In this document: positions 14,099 through 21,700 of the stretch, piece after piece
How positions within the stretch are numbered: position 1 is the first letter of the stretch
Layout: the number at the start of each line of letters is the position of its first letter
Source: an uncultured Prevotella sp.
GTDB lineage: Bacteria > Bacteroidota > Bacteroidia > Bacteroidales > Bacteroidaceae
Length of the DNA stretch: 22,556 bases
Reading direction: 5' to 3'
Assembly: GCA_900546575.1 (NCBI GenBank)
Contig: URDM01000050.1
Location: 1-22,556 of the forward strand
Program-made: the position numbers and the translations under genes
Notes under the pieces: model-generated
Seen by the model: only the letters and a program-made list of their open reading frames with translations
Told to the model about the DNA's origin: nothing
The model's database searches: none

Positions 14099-16651
14099 TT
14101 ACATTCGTTTGAGTTGTCCTATAATGTTATCCAGTTGGCTCTCGTCGGCTATGAGCACGTCGCGTGGCTTGCCTCCGTGTGCCGCTCCTACTATGCCAGC
14201 CTTTTCGAGCTGGTCCATGAGTCGTCCGGCGCGGTTGTAGCCTATCGAGAACCTGCGTTGTATCATGCTTGTGCTGCCCTGCTGGCTGACGATAACCGAG
14301 CGTGCCGCCTCTTCAAACAGCGGGTCGATAGCGCCGATGTCGCCCGACGAGCCTGAGGTTCCATCGCCGCCCTCGTCGTTCTTTGGTTCGGGCAGCTGCA
14401 TCGGGCAGGTCGGTCCCGACTGCTTGGCTATGTACTCGTTGATCTGTACAATCTCGGGAGTATTGATGAATGCGCATTGCACACGTGTGGGCTCGTTGCC
14501 GTTGAGATAGAGCATGTCGCCCATACCGATGAGCTGGTTGGCTCCTGGTCGGTCGAGAATGATGCGCGAGTCCATCATCGAACTTACCTTGAATGCTATG
14601 CGTCCGGGGAAGTTGGCCTTGATGTTGCCTGTGATGATAGATGTGGTAGGGCGCTGTGTGGCTATGATCATGTGTATTCCCACGGCACGTGCCAGCTGTG
14701 CGATACGTGCTATAGGCATTTCCACCTCCTTGCCGGCTGTCATGATGAGGTCGCCGAACTCGTCGATGATTACTACGATATACGGCATGAACTCGTGTCC
14801 GAGTTCGGGGTTGAGCTTATGTCGCAGATACTTGTCGTTGTATTCCTTCAGGTTGCGCGCTCCGGCCAGCTTCAGCAGGTCGTAGCGGTGGTCCATCATG
14901 GTGCAGAGGCTCTTGAGCGTGCGCACCACCTTGGTCACGTCGGTAATGATAGGTTCGTCGTCGTCGTCCACCTGCGCCATGAAGTGGTCGGCTATAGGGG
15001 CGTAGACGCTGAACTCCACCTTCTTCGGGTCGATGAGCACGAGCTTCAGCTCGTTGGGGTGCTTCTTGTAGAGCAGCGATGTGATGATGACGTTCAGACC
15101 TACCGACTTACCCTGACCCGTGGCACCGGCTACGAGCAGGTGAGGAATCTTGGTGAGGTCGGCCATGAACACCTCGTTGGTGATGGTCTTGCCAAGTGCT
15201 ATAGGCAGGTCGAACTTGGTCTCCTGAAACTTGCGTGAGTTCAGTATGCTCTCCATTGACACGTTGTGGCGCTTCTTGTTAGGCACCTCAATACCGATGG
15301 TTCCCTTGCCAGGTATCGGGGCTATGATGCGCACTCCGAGAGCCGAGAGTCGCAGGGCGATGTCGTCCTCAAGGTTGCGTATCTTGGTGATACGTATTCC
15401 TTCGGCAGGAGTAATCTCGTAGAGGGTGATGGTAGGTCCTACGGTGGCCTTTATCTCACGTATGTCGATGCCGAAGCTCTTGAGCACCTTGACGATTTCC
15501 TCGTTGTGTGCCTTCACCTCTTCCATGTCAACATAGGGCTTGCCGTCGTTGGAGTCCTTGTTGAGCAGGTCGAGTCCCGGATAGCGGTATCTTGTGAAGG
15601 GTTCGAGTGGATTGATGGGGGTGTCGATGTCGTGGGGCTGCGTGCTTATGTTGCCGTTGGCCTTGTCTTCCTTGCCCACCTCTACTGTGAGCTGGCTGTC
15701 GGCACCTGCAGGGTTTTCTTTGCCCTTGGTGTTGTCAGCCGTCTTTGCAGCAGGCTTTGCCGGCTTGTCTTCGGGCTTCGGGTTGCCCATGTCGGTAAGG
15801 TCGATAACTGAGGTGAGCTCTATCTCGTCGTCTTTGCCCTTGTTGTCGGCATCCTTCTTGTTGCTGGCTGCTGTCTTGACGTCGGCATCATGCTTTAGGT
15901 TAGAGCCGTTGTCGGTATTTTCTTGGTCTGTGCCTTCCTCGTCTGTATCGTCCTCGTCGTCAGCATCGGTCTTCTCCACTATGCTCGACACGGCTGATGA
16001 TACGGCACGTCCAGCGTTGGCTGTGCCCTTGGCAAGCGGATTGAGCACGCGGCGGAAGCAGGTGATGGTCTGCGTGCTGATGAAGGTCAGGAGCGCTATG
16101 GCTGTGAAGAACAGTATGGCGGCAAGTCCCGGAGGACCTATGACGTTCTCGATATACTGCACGCTCAAGGCTCCGTGTCTGCCGCCGGGATTGAACACCA
16201 GTTCGCCCGTGAATGGAGCCACTACCTTGGCGAGGAATATCGACAGCCAATACATGGCTATTGCCATTCCGAAGAACCATTTCCACATGTTTGCCATGCA
16301 GATGCGCATGAGCCTCACTCCAGCAATCACAAGGAATGTGGGGATGAGGAAAGCAGCAAATCCGAAATTCTTGGTAATGAAGAAGTAGGAAATCATAGCT
16401 CCAAACGAGCTGCAGTAGTTCATGAAGATGCGGTCGGTATTGAGCCATTCGCCGGGGCGCATGCTTTCGAGTATGCTCTGGTCGGCAGCGCCGGTGGTGA
16501 GGTATGACGACATCGCCACAAACAGGTATATAGCGAACAATATTATAAGCAGTCCCAAGAGAAAATCGGTTCTCTCGCTTTTCAGAAAACTCGAAAGTCC
16601 GAGTGCTTCCTTAACGTTAGCGGGTTTGCGTTCCGCCTTTTTCTTTGCCAT
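14099..16651 (-). CDS. ftsK: FtsK/SpoIIIE DNA translocase
   Basis: The protein has 850 aa from the ATG at 16651 (MAKKKAERKP); an upstream in-frame ATG at 16711 would add 20 residues with no family precedent and lies almost on the predicted transcription start. About four membrane helices lie in residues 25-200. They are followed by an acidic, disordered linker (about 224-345, rich in D, E, N, K) and then the motor with Walker A GATGQGKSVG (from about 509) and Walker B VVIIDEFGDL. A C-terminal gamma winged-helix (GSTSMIQRRFSIGYNRAGRLM) reads orienting KOPS-like sites. The protein anchors at the division septum and pumps chromosome ends toward dif for XerCD resolution. It heads an operon with lolA and DUF5687. 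Confidence 0.95.
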   Translation of the reverse strand: MAKKKAERKPANVKEALGLSSFLKSERTDFLLGLLIILFAIYLFVAMSSYLTTGAADQSILESMRPGEWLNTDRIFMNYCSSFGAMISYFFITKNFGFAAFLIPTFLVIAGVRLMRICMANMWKWFFGMAIAMYWLSIFLAKVVAPFTGELVFNPGGRHGALSVQYIENVIGPPGLAAILFFTAIALLTFISTQTITCFRRVLNPLAKGTANAGRAVSSAVSSIVEKTDADDEDDTDEEGTDQENTDNGSNLKHDADVKTAASNKKDADNKGKDDEIELTSVIDLTDMGNPKPEDKPAKPAAKTADNTKGKENPAGADSQLTVEVGKEDKANGNISTQPHDIDTPINPLEPFTRYRYPGLDLLNKDSNDGKPYVDMEEVKAHNEEIVKVLKSFGIDIREIKATVGPTITLYEITPAEGIRITKIRNLEDDIALRLSALGVRIIAPIPGKGTIGIEVPNKKRHNVSMESILNSRKFQETKFDLPIALGKTITNEVFMADLTKIPHLLVAGATGQGKSVGLNVIITSLLYKKHPNELKLVLIDPKKVEFSVYAPIADHFMAQVDDDDEPIITDVTKVVRTLKSLCTMMDHRYDLLKLAGARNLKEYNDKYLRHKLNPELGHEFMPYIVVIIDEFGDLIMTAGKEVEMPIARIAQLARAVGIHMIIATQRPTTSIITGNIKANFPGRIAFKVSSMMDSRIILDRPGANQLIGMGDMLYLNGNEPTRVQCAFINTPEIVQINEYIAKQSGPTCPMQLPEPKNDEGGDGTSGSSGDIGAIDPLFEEAARSVIVSQQGSTSMIQRRFSIGYNRAGRLMDQLEKAGIVGAAHGGKPRDVLIADESQLDNIIGQLKRM

Positions 16652-16725
16652 TTTATTTAGTTTATATTTTATTACACATTGGTTCATTCTCTGCAGAAAA
16701 TCTCTTCGCAATAGAATAATAATGA

Positions 16726-16733
16726 CAAAATTA
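16726..16733 (-). promoter_or_regulatory. -7 box (TAATTTTG) of the ftsK operon
   Basis: On the minus strand TAATTTTG matches the consensus and gives a leader of about 68 nt to the ftsK ATG at 16651. The -33 position 19 nt away holds GGTG, a poor match. Confidence 0.5.
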
Positions 16734-16776
16734 GTGGAAAAAACTCGTAAAGCACCATAAATTCATAACTTTTTTC

Positions 16777-16784
16777 TAATTTTG
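16777..16784 (+). promoter_or_regulatory. -7 box (TAATTTTG) of the exonuclease-rlmI-tilS operon
   Basis: TAATTTTG matches the consensus, divergent from the ftsK box at 16726-16733. Transcription would start near 16791, only about 6 nt before the first ATG (16797) and 15 nt before the second (16806), so the second may be the real start. Confidence 0.5.
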
Positions 16785-16796
16785 CAGTATCTTTAA

Positions 16797-17441
16797 ATGT
16801 TCGGAATGAAAAAGACAATATACAACAAGTTTGACAAAGCTGCCATTAATGCCCTTCCATTAGTGGAGTATCCCTATAAAATCAACGTCATCTTGAACGA
16901 ATACGAGGCAGAGCGTGCCGTCGATTATTTGCTCACGTGTGACATTCTTGGCGTCGACACAGAGACGAAGCCAGCCTTCCGCCGTGGCCAGAACCATAAG
17001 GTGGCTCTGCTGCAGGTTGCCACTCGCGACCAGTGCTTCCTCTTCCGCCTCAACCATCTGGGAATGCCCCAGTCGGTCATCCGCCTGCTGTCCAACCGCA
17101 TGGTGCCCATGGTGGGACTGTCGTGGCACGACGACATCATGTCGCTCCACCGCCGTGCCGAGTTCACGCCCGGATGGTTTATCGACATTCAGGACATAAT
17201 AGGCAATCTGGGCATTGAGGACAAGAGTCTGCAGAAGCTCTATGCCAACCTCTTCGGCGAGAAGATAAGCAAGCGCCAGCGGCTCACCAACTGGGAGGCC
17301 GACATCCTCTCCGACAAGCAGAAGGAATATGCCGCCATCGATGCATGGGCGTGCATAAATCTCTACGACGAGATAATGCGGCTTATGGCAACAAACGATT
17401 ATGAGCTGATAAAGGTGGCTGAGGAAGAAATAAAACTATAG
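16797..17441 (+). CDS. DEDD-type 3'-5' exonuclease (RNase D-like)
   Basis: The protein has 214 aa, a single exonuclease domain without HRDC domains. Exo I is LGVDTETKP (D54, E56), Exo II is GLSWHDDIMSL (D112 or D113) and Exo III is EYAAIDAWA (Y178, D182), the DEDDy pattern. It would trim RNA or DNA 3' ends with two metal ions. Single-domain members of this family are common in Bacteroidetes. It begins an operon, with the RlmI-like gene 4 nt downstream and then tilS, which suggests a role in stable-RNA maturation. The start may be the second Met (residue 4, MKKTIYNKF) for the promoter reason given for the -7 box. Confidence 0.9.
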   Translation: MFGMKKTIYNKFDKAAINALPLVEYPYKINVILNEYEAERAVDYLLTCDILGVDTETKPAFRRGQNHKVALLQVATRDQCFLFRLNHLGMPQSVIRLLSNRMVPMVGLSWHDDIMSLHRRAEFTPGWFIDIQDIIGNLGIEDKSLQKLYANLFGEKISKRQRLTNWEADILSDKQKEYAAIDAWACINLYDEIMRLMATNDYELIKVAEEEIKL

Positions 17442-17445
17442 AAAT

Positions 17446-18627
17446 ATGTATAAGAAACTATATTTGAAGAAAGGCAAGGAAGAGAGTCTGAAGCGCTTTC
17501 ATCCTTGGATATTCTCCGGAGCCGTAGCCAATGTGGACGAAGGCGTGGAGGAAGGCGAACTGGTGCGTGTCATCACAGCCTCGGGCGATTTCATTGCTGT
17601 CGGAATGTTCCAGATAGGTAGCATCGCCGTGCGTGTGCTCTCGTTCCGCGACGTTGAGATTGACGCTGAGTTCTGGGCCTCGCGCCTGGCTTCGGCATGG
17701 GAGATGCGCAAGGCCATCGGACTCATAGGCCGTGCCGACAACAACACGTTCCGACTGGTGCATGGCGAGGGCGACAACCTGCCGGGACTCATCATCGACT
17801 GCTATGGCGATACAGCCGTGATGCAGGCCCACTCGGTAGGAATGCACGTCTTTCGCAATGAGATATGCGAGGCGCTCGTCAAGGTGGCAGGTGGCGCAAT
17901 AGCCAATGTCTACTACAAGAGCGAGACCACTCTGCCATTCAAGGCCGACATTGAGCACGAGAACGGATTCATCTACGGCTCGATGGGCAGCGACGTGGCT
18001 ATGGAGAACGGACTCAAATTCCACATCGACTGGCTCAAGGGTCAGAAGACGGGATTCTTCGTCGACCAGCGTGAGAACCGCCATCTGCTCGAGACCTACT
18101 CGTGCGGACGTTCTGTGCTCAACATGTTCTGCTACACGGGTGGATTCTCGGTCTATGCCATGCGCGGAGGTGCCAAGCTGGTACACTCGGTAGACAGCAG
18201 CGCCAAGGCCATCGAGCTCACCAACAAGAACATCGCCATGAACTTCCCTGGCGACGAGCGTCATGCCGCTTTCTGCGAGGACGCCTTCAAGTATCTCGAT
18301 GCCAACGACAAGATGTACGACCTCATCGTGCTCGACCCGCCTGCCTTTGCCAAGCATCGTGCCGCCCTGCGCAACGCTCTTAAGGGCTACACCCGACTTA
18401 ATGTGAAGGGACTGCAGCGCATCAAGCCCGGAGGAATACTCTTCACGTTCAGCTGCTCGCAGATTGTGTCGAAGGAGAACTTCCGCAACGCTGTCTTCAC
18501 AGCTGCCGTGCAGGCCAACCGCAAGGTGCGCATTCTCCACCAGATACACCAGCCTGCCGACCACCCCATCAATATCTATCATCCCGAGGGTGAGTATCTG
18601 AAGGGACTGGTGCTCTATGTAGAGTAA
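17446..18627 (+). CDS. RlmI-like 23S rRNA cytosine-C5 methyltransferase
   Basis: The protein has 393 aa. An N-terminal PUA-type RNA-binding domain (about 1-75, FHPWIFSGAVANVDE) is followed by a middle segment (FRLVHGEGDNLPGLIIDCYG). The C-terminal Rossmann SAM-binding domain shows LNMFCYTGGFSVYA, HSVDSSAKAIELT, DLIVLDPPAFAK and FTFSCSQIV. The PPAF and SCS motifs are those of the RlmI (YccW) family, which makes m5C in 23S rRNA. Length matches RlmI (about 396). It starts 4 nt after the exonuclease stop codon and ends 22 nt before tilS, so the three genes are one transcript. Exact rRNA target is not proven by sequence. Confidence 0.9.
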   Translation: MYKKLYLKKGKEESLKRFHPWIFSGAVANVDEGVEEGELVRVITASGDFIAVGMFQIGSIAVRVLSFRDVEIDAEFWASRLASAWEMRKAIGLIGRADNNTFRLVHGEGDNLPGLIIDCYGDTAVMQAHSVGMHVFRNEICEALVKVAGGAIANVYYKSETTLPFKADIEHENGFIYGSMGSDVAMENGLKFHIDWLKGQKTGFFVDQRENRHLLETYSCGRSVLNMFCYTGGFSVYAMRGGAKLVHSVDSSAKAIELTNKNIAMNFPGDERHAAFCEDAFKYLDANDKMYDLIVLDPPAFAKHRAALRNALKGYTRLNVKGLQRIKPGGILFTFSCSQIVSKENFRNAVFTAAVQANRKVRILHQIHQPADHPINIYHPEGEYLKGLVLYVE

Positions 18628-18639
18628 TGGAGAGGATCA

Positions 18640-18694
18640 TTATATTATAATGAACAATCTATATATAATGAACAATCTATATATAATGAACAAT
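18640..18694 (+). repeat. 18-bp in-frame repeat carrying the tilS start codon
   Basis: ATGAACAATCTATATATA occurs in perfect tandem at 18650-18667 and 18668-18685, and a third partial copy (ATGAACAAT) starts at 18686. A degenerate TATATTATA precedes the first copy. Each unit holds one in-frame ATG and encodes MNNLYI. Confidence 0.9.
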
Positions 18695-20107
18695 AATGTA
18701 CAGGATAAATTCATCAGTAGGGTAGGGGCGTTTGCCTCTGCCCATTGTTTGTTTGTAAGGGGCGGCAAATACATCGCCACGCTCTCGGGAGGTGCCGACA
18801 GCGTGGCGTTGCTGCTTGCCATGTGCAGCATGGCAGCCGAGTGGCAGATTGAGGTGGAGGCTGCCCATTGCAATTTCCGTCTGCGTGGCGACGAGTCGGA
18901 TCGTGACGAGAACTTCTGCAAGGCTCTGTGTGCCGCTCACGGCGTTGCGCTGCACCTCGTCCATTTCGACACACGCGAGTACGCCTCGCTCCATCATGTC
19001 AGCATCGAGATGGCAGCCCGCCGTCTGCGCTACGACTATTTCGAGCGTCTGCGTCGCGACATTGGGGCCGACGGCATCTGTGTGGCACATCATCGCGACG
19101 ACAGCGTAGAGACCGTCCTGCTTAACCTTGTGCGCGGCACGGGCATACGCGGACTGCGTGGCATACAGCCTCGCAACGGCCATATTCTGCGCCCCATGCT
19201 GTCGGTAAGCCGTAGCGAGATAGTGGGCTTTCTCGACTCGCTGGGTCAGCCCTACGTCACCGACAGCTCCAATCTCGTGCCTGACGTGAAGCGCAACAAG
19301 ATACGCCTTCAGCTCATGCCCCTGCTGCAACAGCTCAACCCCAATGTGGCGCAGTCGATATTCGAGACCTCGTTGCGTGTGGGCGAGGCTGTCAATGTCT
19401 ACGACGATGCCATGGGCAGGGCTGTGGCTGAGGTGGTAGATAATGTACCGGATGCGGCTCGTTTGGATGGCGCTGCAGGTGCTGAAGTTTCGGTTGAGAC
19501 TCCCGTGTCTGTAAGCATACCGCGGCTGCTTGCCCAGGTTTCGCCCGAGAGCGTGCTGTTCAGCATACTCAGTCTTTGCGGCTTCACCTCGTCGCAGGTG
19601 GAGATGGTCCATTCGGCCATGGCGCGTCAGTCGGACCGCACCCGTGTGTTCGCCTCCGGTACCCACGAGCTTTGCTTCAATCGCGACAGTCTTCTCATCC
19701 AGCCTCTCGGCTATGGAGTCCACACTCTTAGCAAGCGTGTCCCCGAATGCGGGCACTATTCGTTTGCCGAGGATTTGAAGTTTGATTTCAGCATAGCTCC
19801 CACCACCGCCGATTTCACTCCCAGTACCAATCCCTTGCGCGTCACTCTCGACGCTGACCGGATAGCGTGGCCGCTCACAGTACGCAACATTTCCGATGGC
19901 GACCGCTTTACGCCCTTTGGCATGAAGCATTCCAGGCTCGTCAGCGATTTTCTCACCGACCGCAAGCGCTCCGTCTTCGACAAGCGTCGCCAGCTCGTGG
20001 TGGCTGATGCAAGCGGCAGGATAGTTTGGCTGGTGGGCGAACGCACCGACAACCGCTTCCGCACAACTGCCAACACCAGCCAGGTGCTGACGATAGGAGT
20101 GGAGTGA
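18650..20107 (+). CDS. tilS: tRNA(Ile)-lysidine synthetase TilS
   Basis: The product is 485 aa from the first ATG. The PP-loop LSGGADSVALL (S46-S51) near the N-terminus binds ATP. ICVAHHRDDSVETVLLNLVRGTGIRGLRGI and RNKIRLQLMPLL are typical TilS segments. A substrate-binding C-terminal domain follows (ISDGDRFTPFGM, FLTDRK). The enzyme attaches lysine to C34 of tRNA-Ile(CAU) so it reads AUA codons; it is essential. Three in-frame ATGs (residues 1, 7 and 13) come from an 18-bp tandem repeat. The conserved protein begins around residue 14 (NNNVQDKFI), so the third ATG at 18686 is the likeliest ancestral start. Confidence 0.94.
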   Translation: MNNLYIMNNLYIMNNNVQDKFISRVGAFASAHCLFVRGGKYIATLSGGADSVALLLAMCSMAAEWQIEVEAAHCNFRLRGDESDRDENFCKALCAAHGVALHLVHFDTREYASLHHVSIEMAARRLRYDYFERLRRDIGADGICVAHHRDDSVETVLLNLVRGTGIRGLRGIQPRNGHILRPMLSVSRSEIVGFLDSLGQPYVTDSSNLVPDVKRNKIRLQLMPLLQQLNPNVAQSIFETSLRVGEAVNVYDDAMGRAVAEVVDNVPDAARLDGAAGAEVSVETPVSVSIPRLLAQVSPESVLFSILSLCGFTSSQVEMVHSAMARQSDRTRVFASGTHELCFNRDSLLIQPLGYGVHTLSKRVPECGHYSFAEDLKFDFSIAPTTADFTPSTNPLRVTLDADRIAWPLTVRNISDGDRFTPFGMKHSRLVSDFLTDRKRSVFDKRRQLVVADASGRIVWLVGERTDNRFRTTANTSQVLTIGVE

Positions 20108-20134
20108 GGGAAAAGCCCTACTCCCGGCGCCTCC

Positions 20135-20311
20135 CAAAGCCTCTCCCCCGGCCCCTCCCCTGTAGGGAGGGGAGTGATGTGACTTGTGGGGTGTGAGGGA
20201 TAGTTAGGCTGTTTAGATTATTGTTTTATTGGGGTTATTGTTTAAAAATTGTAAGTAGTCGGTTCATACCGCTCCCCTCCCTACGGGGCGGGGCAAGGGG
20301 GCGGGGCTTTG
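20135..20311. repeat. GC-rich 42-bp inverted repeat pair flanking an AT-rich core
   Basis: 20135-20176 and the reverse complement of 20270-20311 are each 42 nt and agree at 33 positions without gaps. Outer ends read CAAAGCC and inner ends read GTAGGGAGGGGAG. Each arm can also fold on itself (CCCCTCCC-CTGTA-GGGAGGGG in the left). The 93-bp core is AT-rich. The region 20108-20311 holds no gene. It follows tilS by 27 nt and may end its transcription. Confidence 0.75.
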
Positions 20312-20434
20312 AGTGTTAATTGTTAAGTGTTAAATTGTTGGGAGACTGTCAATTCAACATTGAGCAATTCCTAATGCGCGTAGCGCACCAATTCAACACT
20401 CAACACTCAACATTCTACATTGCGCCTTCGGCGC
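20312..20434. repeat. Dispersed AATTCAACATT repeat with two 13-nt hairpins
   Basis: The stretch between the GC-rich element and the HU-like gene consists of GTTAAGTGTTAAATTGTTG and AATTCAACACTCAACATT-type words. Hairpins lie at 20375-20387 (TGCGC-GTA-GCGCA) and 20422-20434 (GCGCC-TTC-GGCGC). The second directly abuts the HU-like stop codon on the minus strand and may act as part of its terminator. Confidence 0.8.
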
Positions 20435-21043
20435 CTACGCTTCCAGCTTTCCGTTGCTTCCTTCCTCCGAACCGCTTCCGTCAGGCTTTGTGGTAATGGT
20501 AGTGTCGCCGTTGCCCGAGCCACCGCTGGGGTTGCCACCACTTGGGTTGCTTCCACCTCCGCTTGGAGTGTTACCACCGCCTGGGTTGTTGTCGCCGTCC
20601 TCCACGTCGCCGTTGTCGCTTGATGTCACCTTCTTCACTATCTTGCCGTTGCGGTCGTAGCAGGTGATGTTGATGGAAGTGTCGGCAAGCTCGCGCTTGA
20701 TTTGGGTGCTTGGTGTGAAGATGACGCGTCGTGAGGTGATGATGCCCGTAGCCACTTCGTTGACCGTAGCCACGCTCTTGGCTCTTACGCCCAGTCGCAT
20801 GGTGCCGAGTCCGGGGATGGCTACCGAGTGTCCCTCAGTTGCCCATGCTCTGATTACGTCGCCGGCAGCGTCCCAAGCCGCCTGCATCACGCCTCGGCTC
20901 ATGCCTGAGCGGAGTGCAGCCTCCTGAATCACTTTCTGCTCCGAGAGTCGGTTGTAGATTTCTGTGCCGAGCACATAGCGGTAATTGCCCTTGTAGTCGC
21001 CTACGTTCTGAAGAGTTTCCTTTGCCTTAAGATTTATTGCCAT
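20435..21043 (-). CDS. HU-type DNA-binding protein with Gly-rich tail (HU-HIG)
   Basis: The protein has 202 aa from the ATG at 21043 (MAINLKAKETLQNVG). Residues 1-130 look like the Bacteroidetes HU-like fold (YKGNYRYVLGTEIYN, QEAALRSGMSRGVMQAAWDA, SVAIPGLGTMRLGVRAKSVA, RRVIFTPSTQIKRELADTSI). The rest is a low-complexity tail of G, S, N, P, D and T (GGGNTPSGGGSNPSGG). This is the HU-HIG architecture (HU domain fused to wHTH, Ig or Gly-rich motif). It likely binds or bends DNA in the nucleoid. An open frame extends 37 codons further upstream, but that part is only intergenic TTTTGAA repeat and is excluded. Such genes usually neighbour a smalltalk gene, which here lies at 358-462. Confidence 0.88.
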   Translation of the reverse strand: MAINLKAKETLQNVGDYKGNYRYVLGTEIYNRLSEQKVIQEAALRSGMSRGVMQAAWDAAGDVIRAWATEGHSVAIPGLGTMRLGVRAKSVATVNEVATGIITSRRVIFTPSTQIKRELADTSINITCYDRNGKIVKKVTSSDNGDVEDGDNNPGGGNTPSGGGSNPSGGNPSGGSGNGDTTITTKPDGSGSEEGSNGKLEA

Positions 21044-21210
21044 AGTTTTTTGAGTTTTGAATTTTGAGTTTTGAGTTTTGAATTGTGCGCTACGCGCATT
21101 TTGAATTTTTGAATTTTGAGTTTTGTCGTTGATTCTTGAATTCTGAATTCCCAATTCAAAATTGGATAATTCAACATCGGCTTTGCCGACAATTCAACAT
21201 TCAACATTTT
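21044..21210. repeat. TTTTGAGTTTTGAA array and AATTCAACATT repeat with two hairpins
   Basis: From 21050 the words TTTTGAGTTTTGAA recur about eight times, interrupted by the hairpin TGCGC-TAC-GCGCA (21086-21098). Further on AATTCAACAT repeats flank the hairpin TCGGC-TTT-GCCGA (21177-21189). The first hairpin is the reverse complement of the one at 20375-20387, so the HU-like gene is bracketed by inverted copies. The whole stretch lies within the predicted HU mRNA leader. Confidence 0.8.
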
Positions 21211-21277
21211 CTTCTCCCTCCCGAGGGAAAAATTACTCCCTGCCGAGGGCGCAATTTACAGATCTGTATCACGCTTG

Positions 21278-21309
21278 CAAAGTTAATACATTCACGAGTC
21301 AGAAGCAAT
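21278..21309 (-). promoter_or_regulatory. Promoter of the HU-like gene
   Basis: On the minus strand TAACTTTG (21285-21278) is a full -7 match and ATTG (21309-21306) lies 20 nt upstream. Transcription would start near 21271, giving an unusually long leader of about 228 nt that includes the repeat arrays and two short GC-rich palindromes (about 21214-21250). Confidence 0.6.
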
Positions 21310-21311
21310 AG

Positions 21312-21350
21312 TTGTCGGGAAGTAGTGGAGGGTTTGTCGGGAAGTAGTGG
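21312..21350. repeat. Direct repeat with 22-bp period
   Basis: TTGTCGGGAAGTAGTGG occurs at 21312-21328 and again perfectly at 21334-21350. It lies just upstream of the HU promoter as read on the minus strand, where an activator or repressor could bind. Confidence 0.8.
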
Positions 21351-21364
21351 GGTAGTTAGGGAGG

Positions 21365-21520
21365 TTTAGTCATTTAGTCATTTAGTCATTTAGTCAAAAT
21401 CAAAAATGAAAGTGCAGTCAGCCCCTATAGTATAATATATAATTATATATTATACTATAGACCGGAAAATGACATCCAACATTCGAAAATGACTAAATGA
21501 CTAAATGACTAAATGACTAA
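21365..21520. repeat. Symmetric repeat-palindrome-repeat structure
   Basis: Four perfect tandem TTTAGTCA units (21365-21396) are mirrored by four TGACTAA(A/C) units in inverted orientation (21490-21520). Centred between them is a perfect 36-bp palindrome (21425-21460, ends CTATAG, all AT-rich inside). The 28-nt spacers are not complementary over most of their length. The structure could extrude as a cruciform or form a long RNA hairpin. It lies in a 708-bp gap without a confident gene (21044-21751). Confidence 0.95.
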
Positions 21521-21700
21521 CGACTACTGACCAAACTGCGACAACAACGTGCTTATCCCATTATCCTACAGTAAGTTAGGTTGCTCATACACGTATCTTC
21601 CAACACCTCGCTATCCAACACTTCCGTCCTTCTTATCGCCCTGCCAACACGGATTCTGACCCCTAAATTGTCGATTTCGGGGCGATTTTCACAGCGAAAA

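Noticed and set aside
14477..16388. Several plus-strand open frames of 180-264 codons opposite ftsK
   Set aside because: They are antisense shadows of a complete ftsK with Walker motifs and a gamma domain.
17458..18582. 374-codon open frame on the minus strand opposite the RlmI-like gene
   Set aside because: The plus-strand frame carries all methyltransferase motifs; the antisense product is His/Val/Leu-rich without recognisable features.
18677..20137. 486-codon open frame on the minus strand opposite tilS
   Set aside because: TilS has clear PP-loop and family motifs on the plus strand; the antisense frame shows no domain and arises from codon bias of a GC-rich gene.
20435..21154. Longer HU-like protein starting upstream at 21154
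   Set aside because: The additional 37 residues are translation of the intergenic TTTTGAA repeat; the family starts at MAINLKAK (21043).
21365..21520. CRISPR or integron attC array
   Set aside because: Units are only 8 bp with no spacers and invert around a palindrome; no integrase or cas gene is present.
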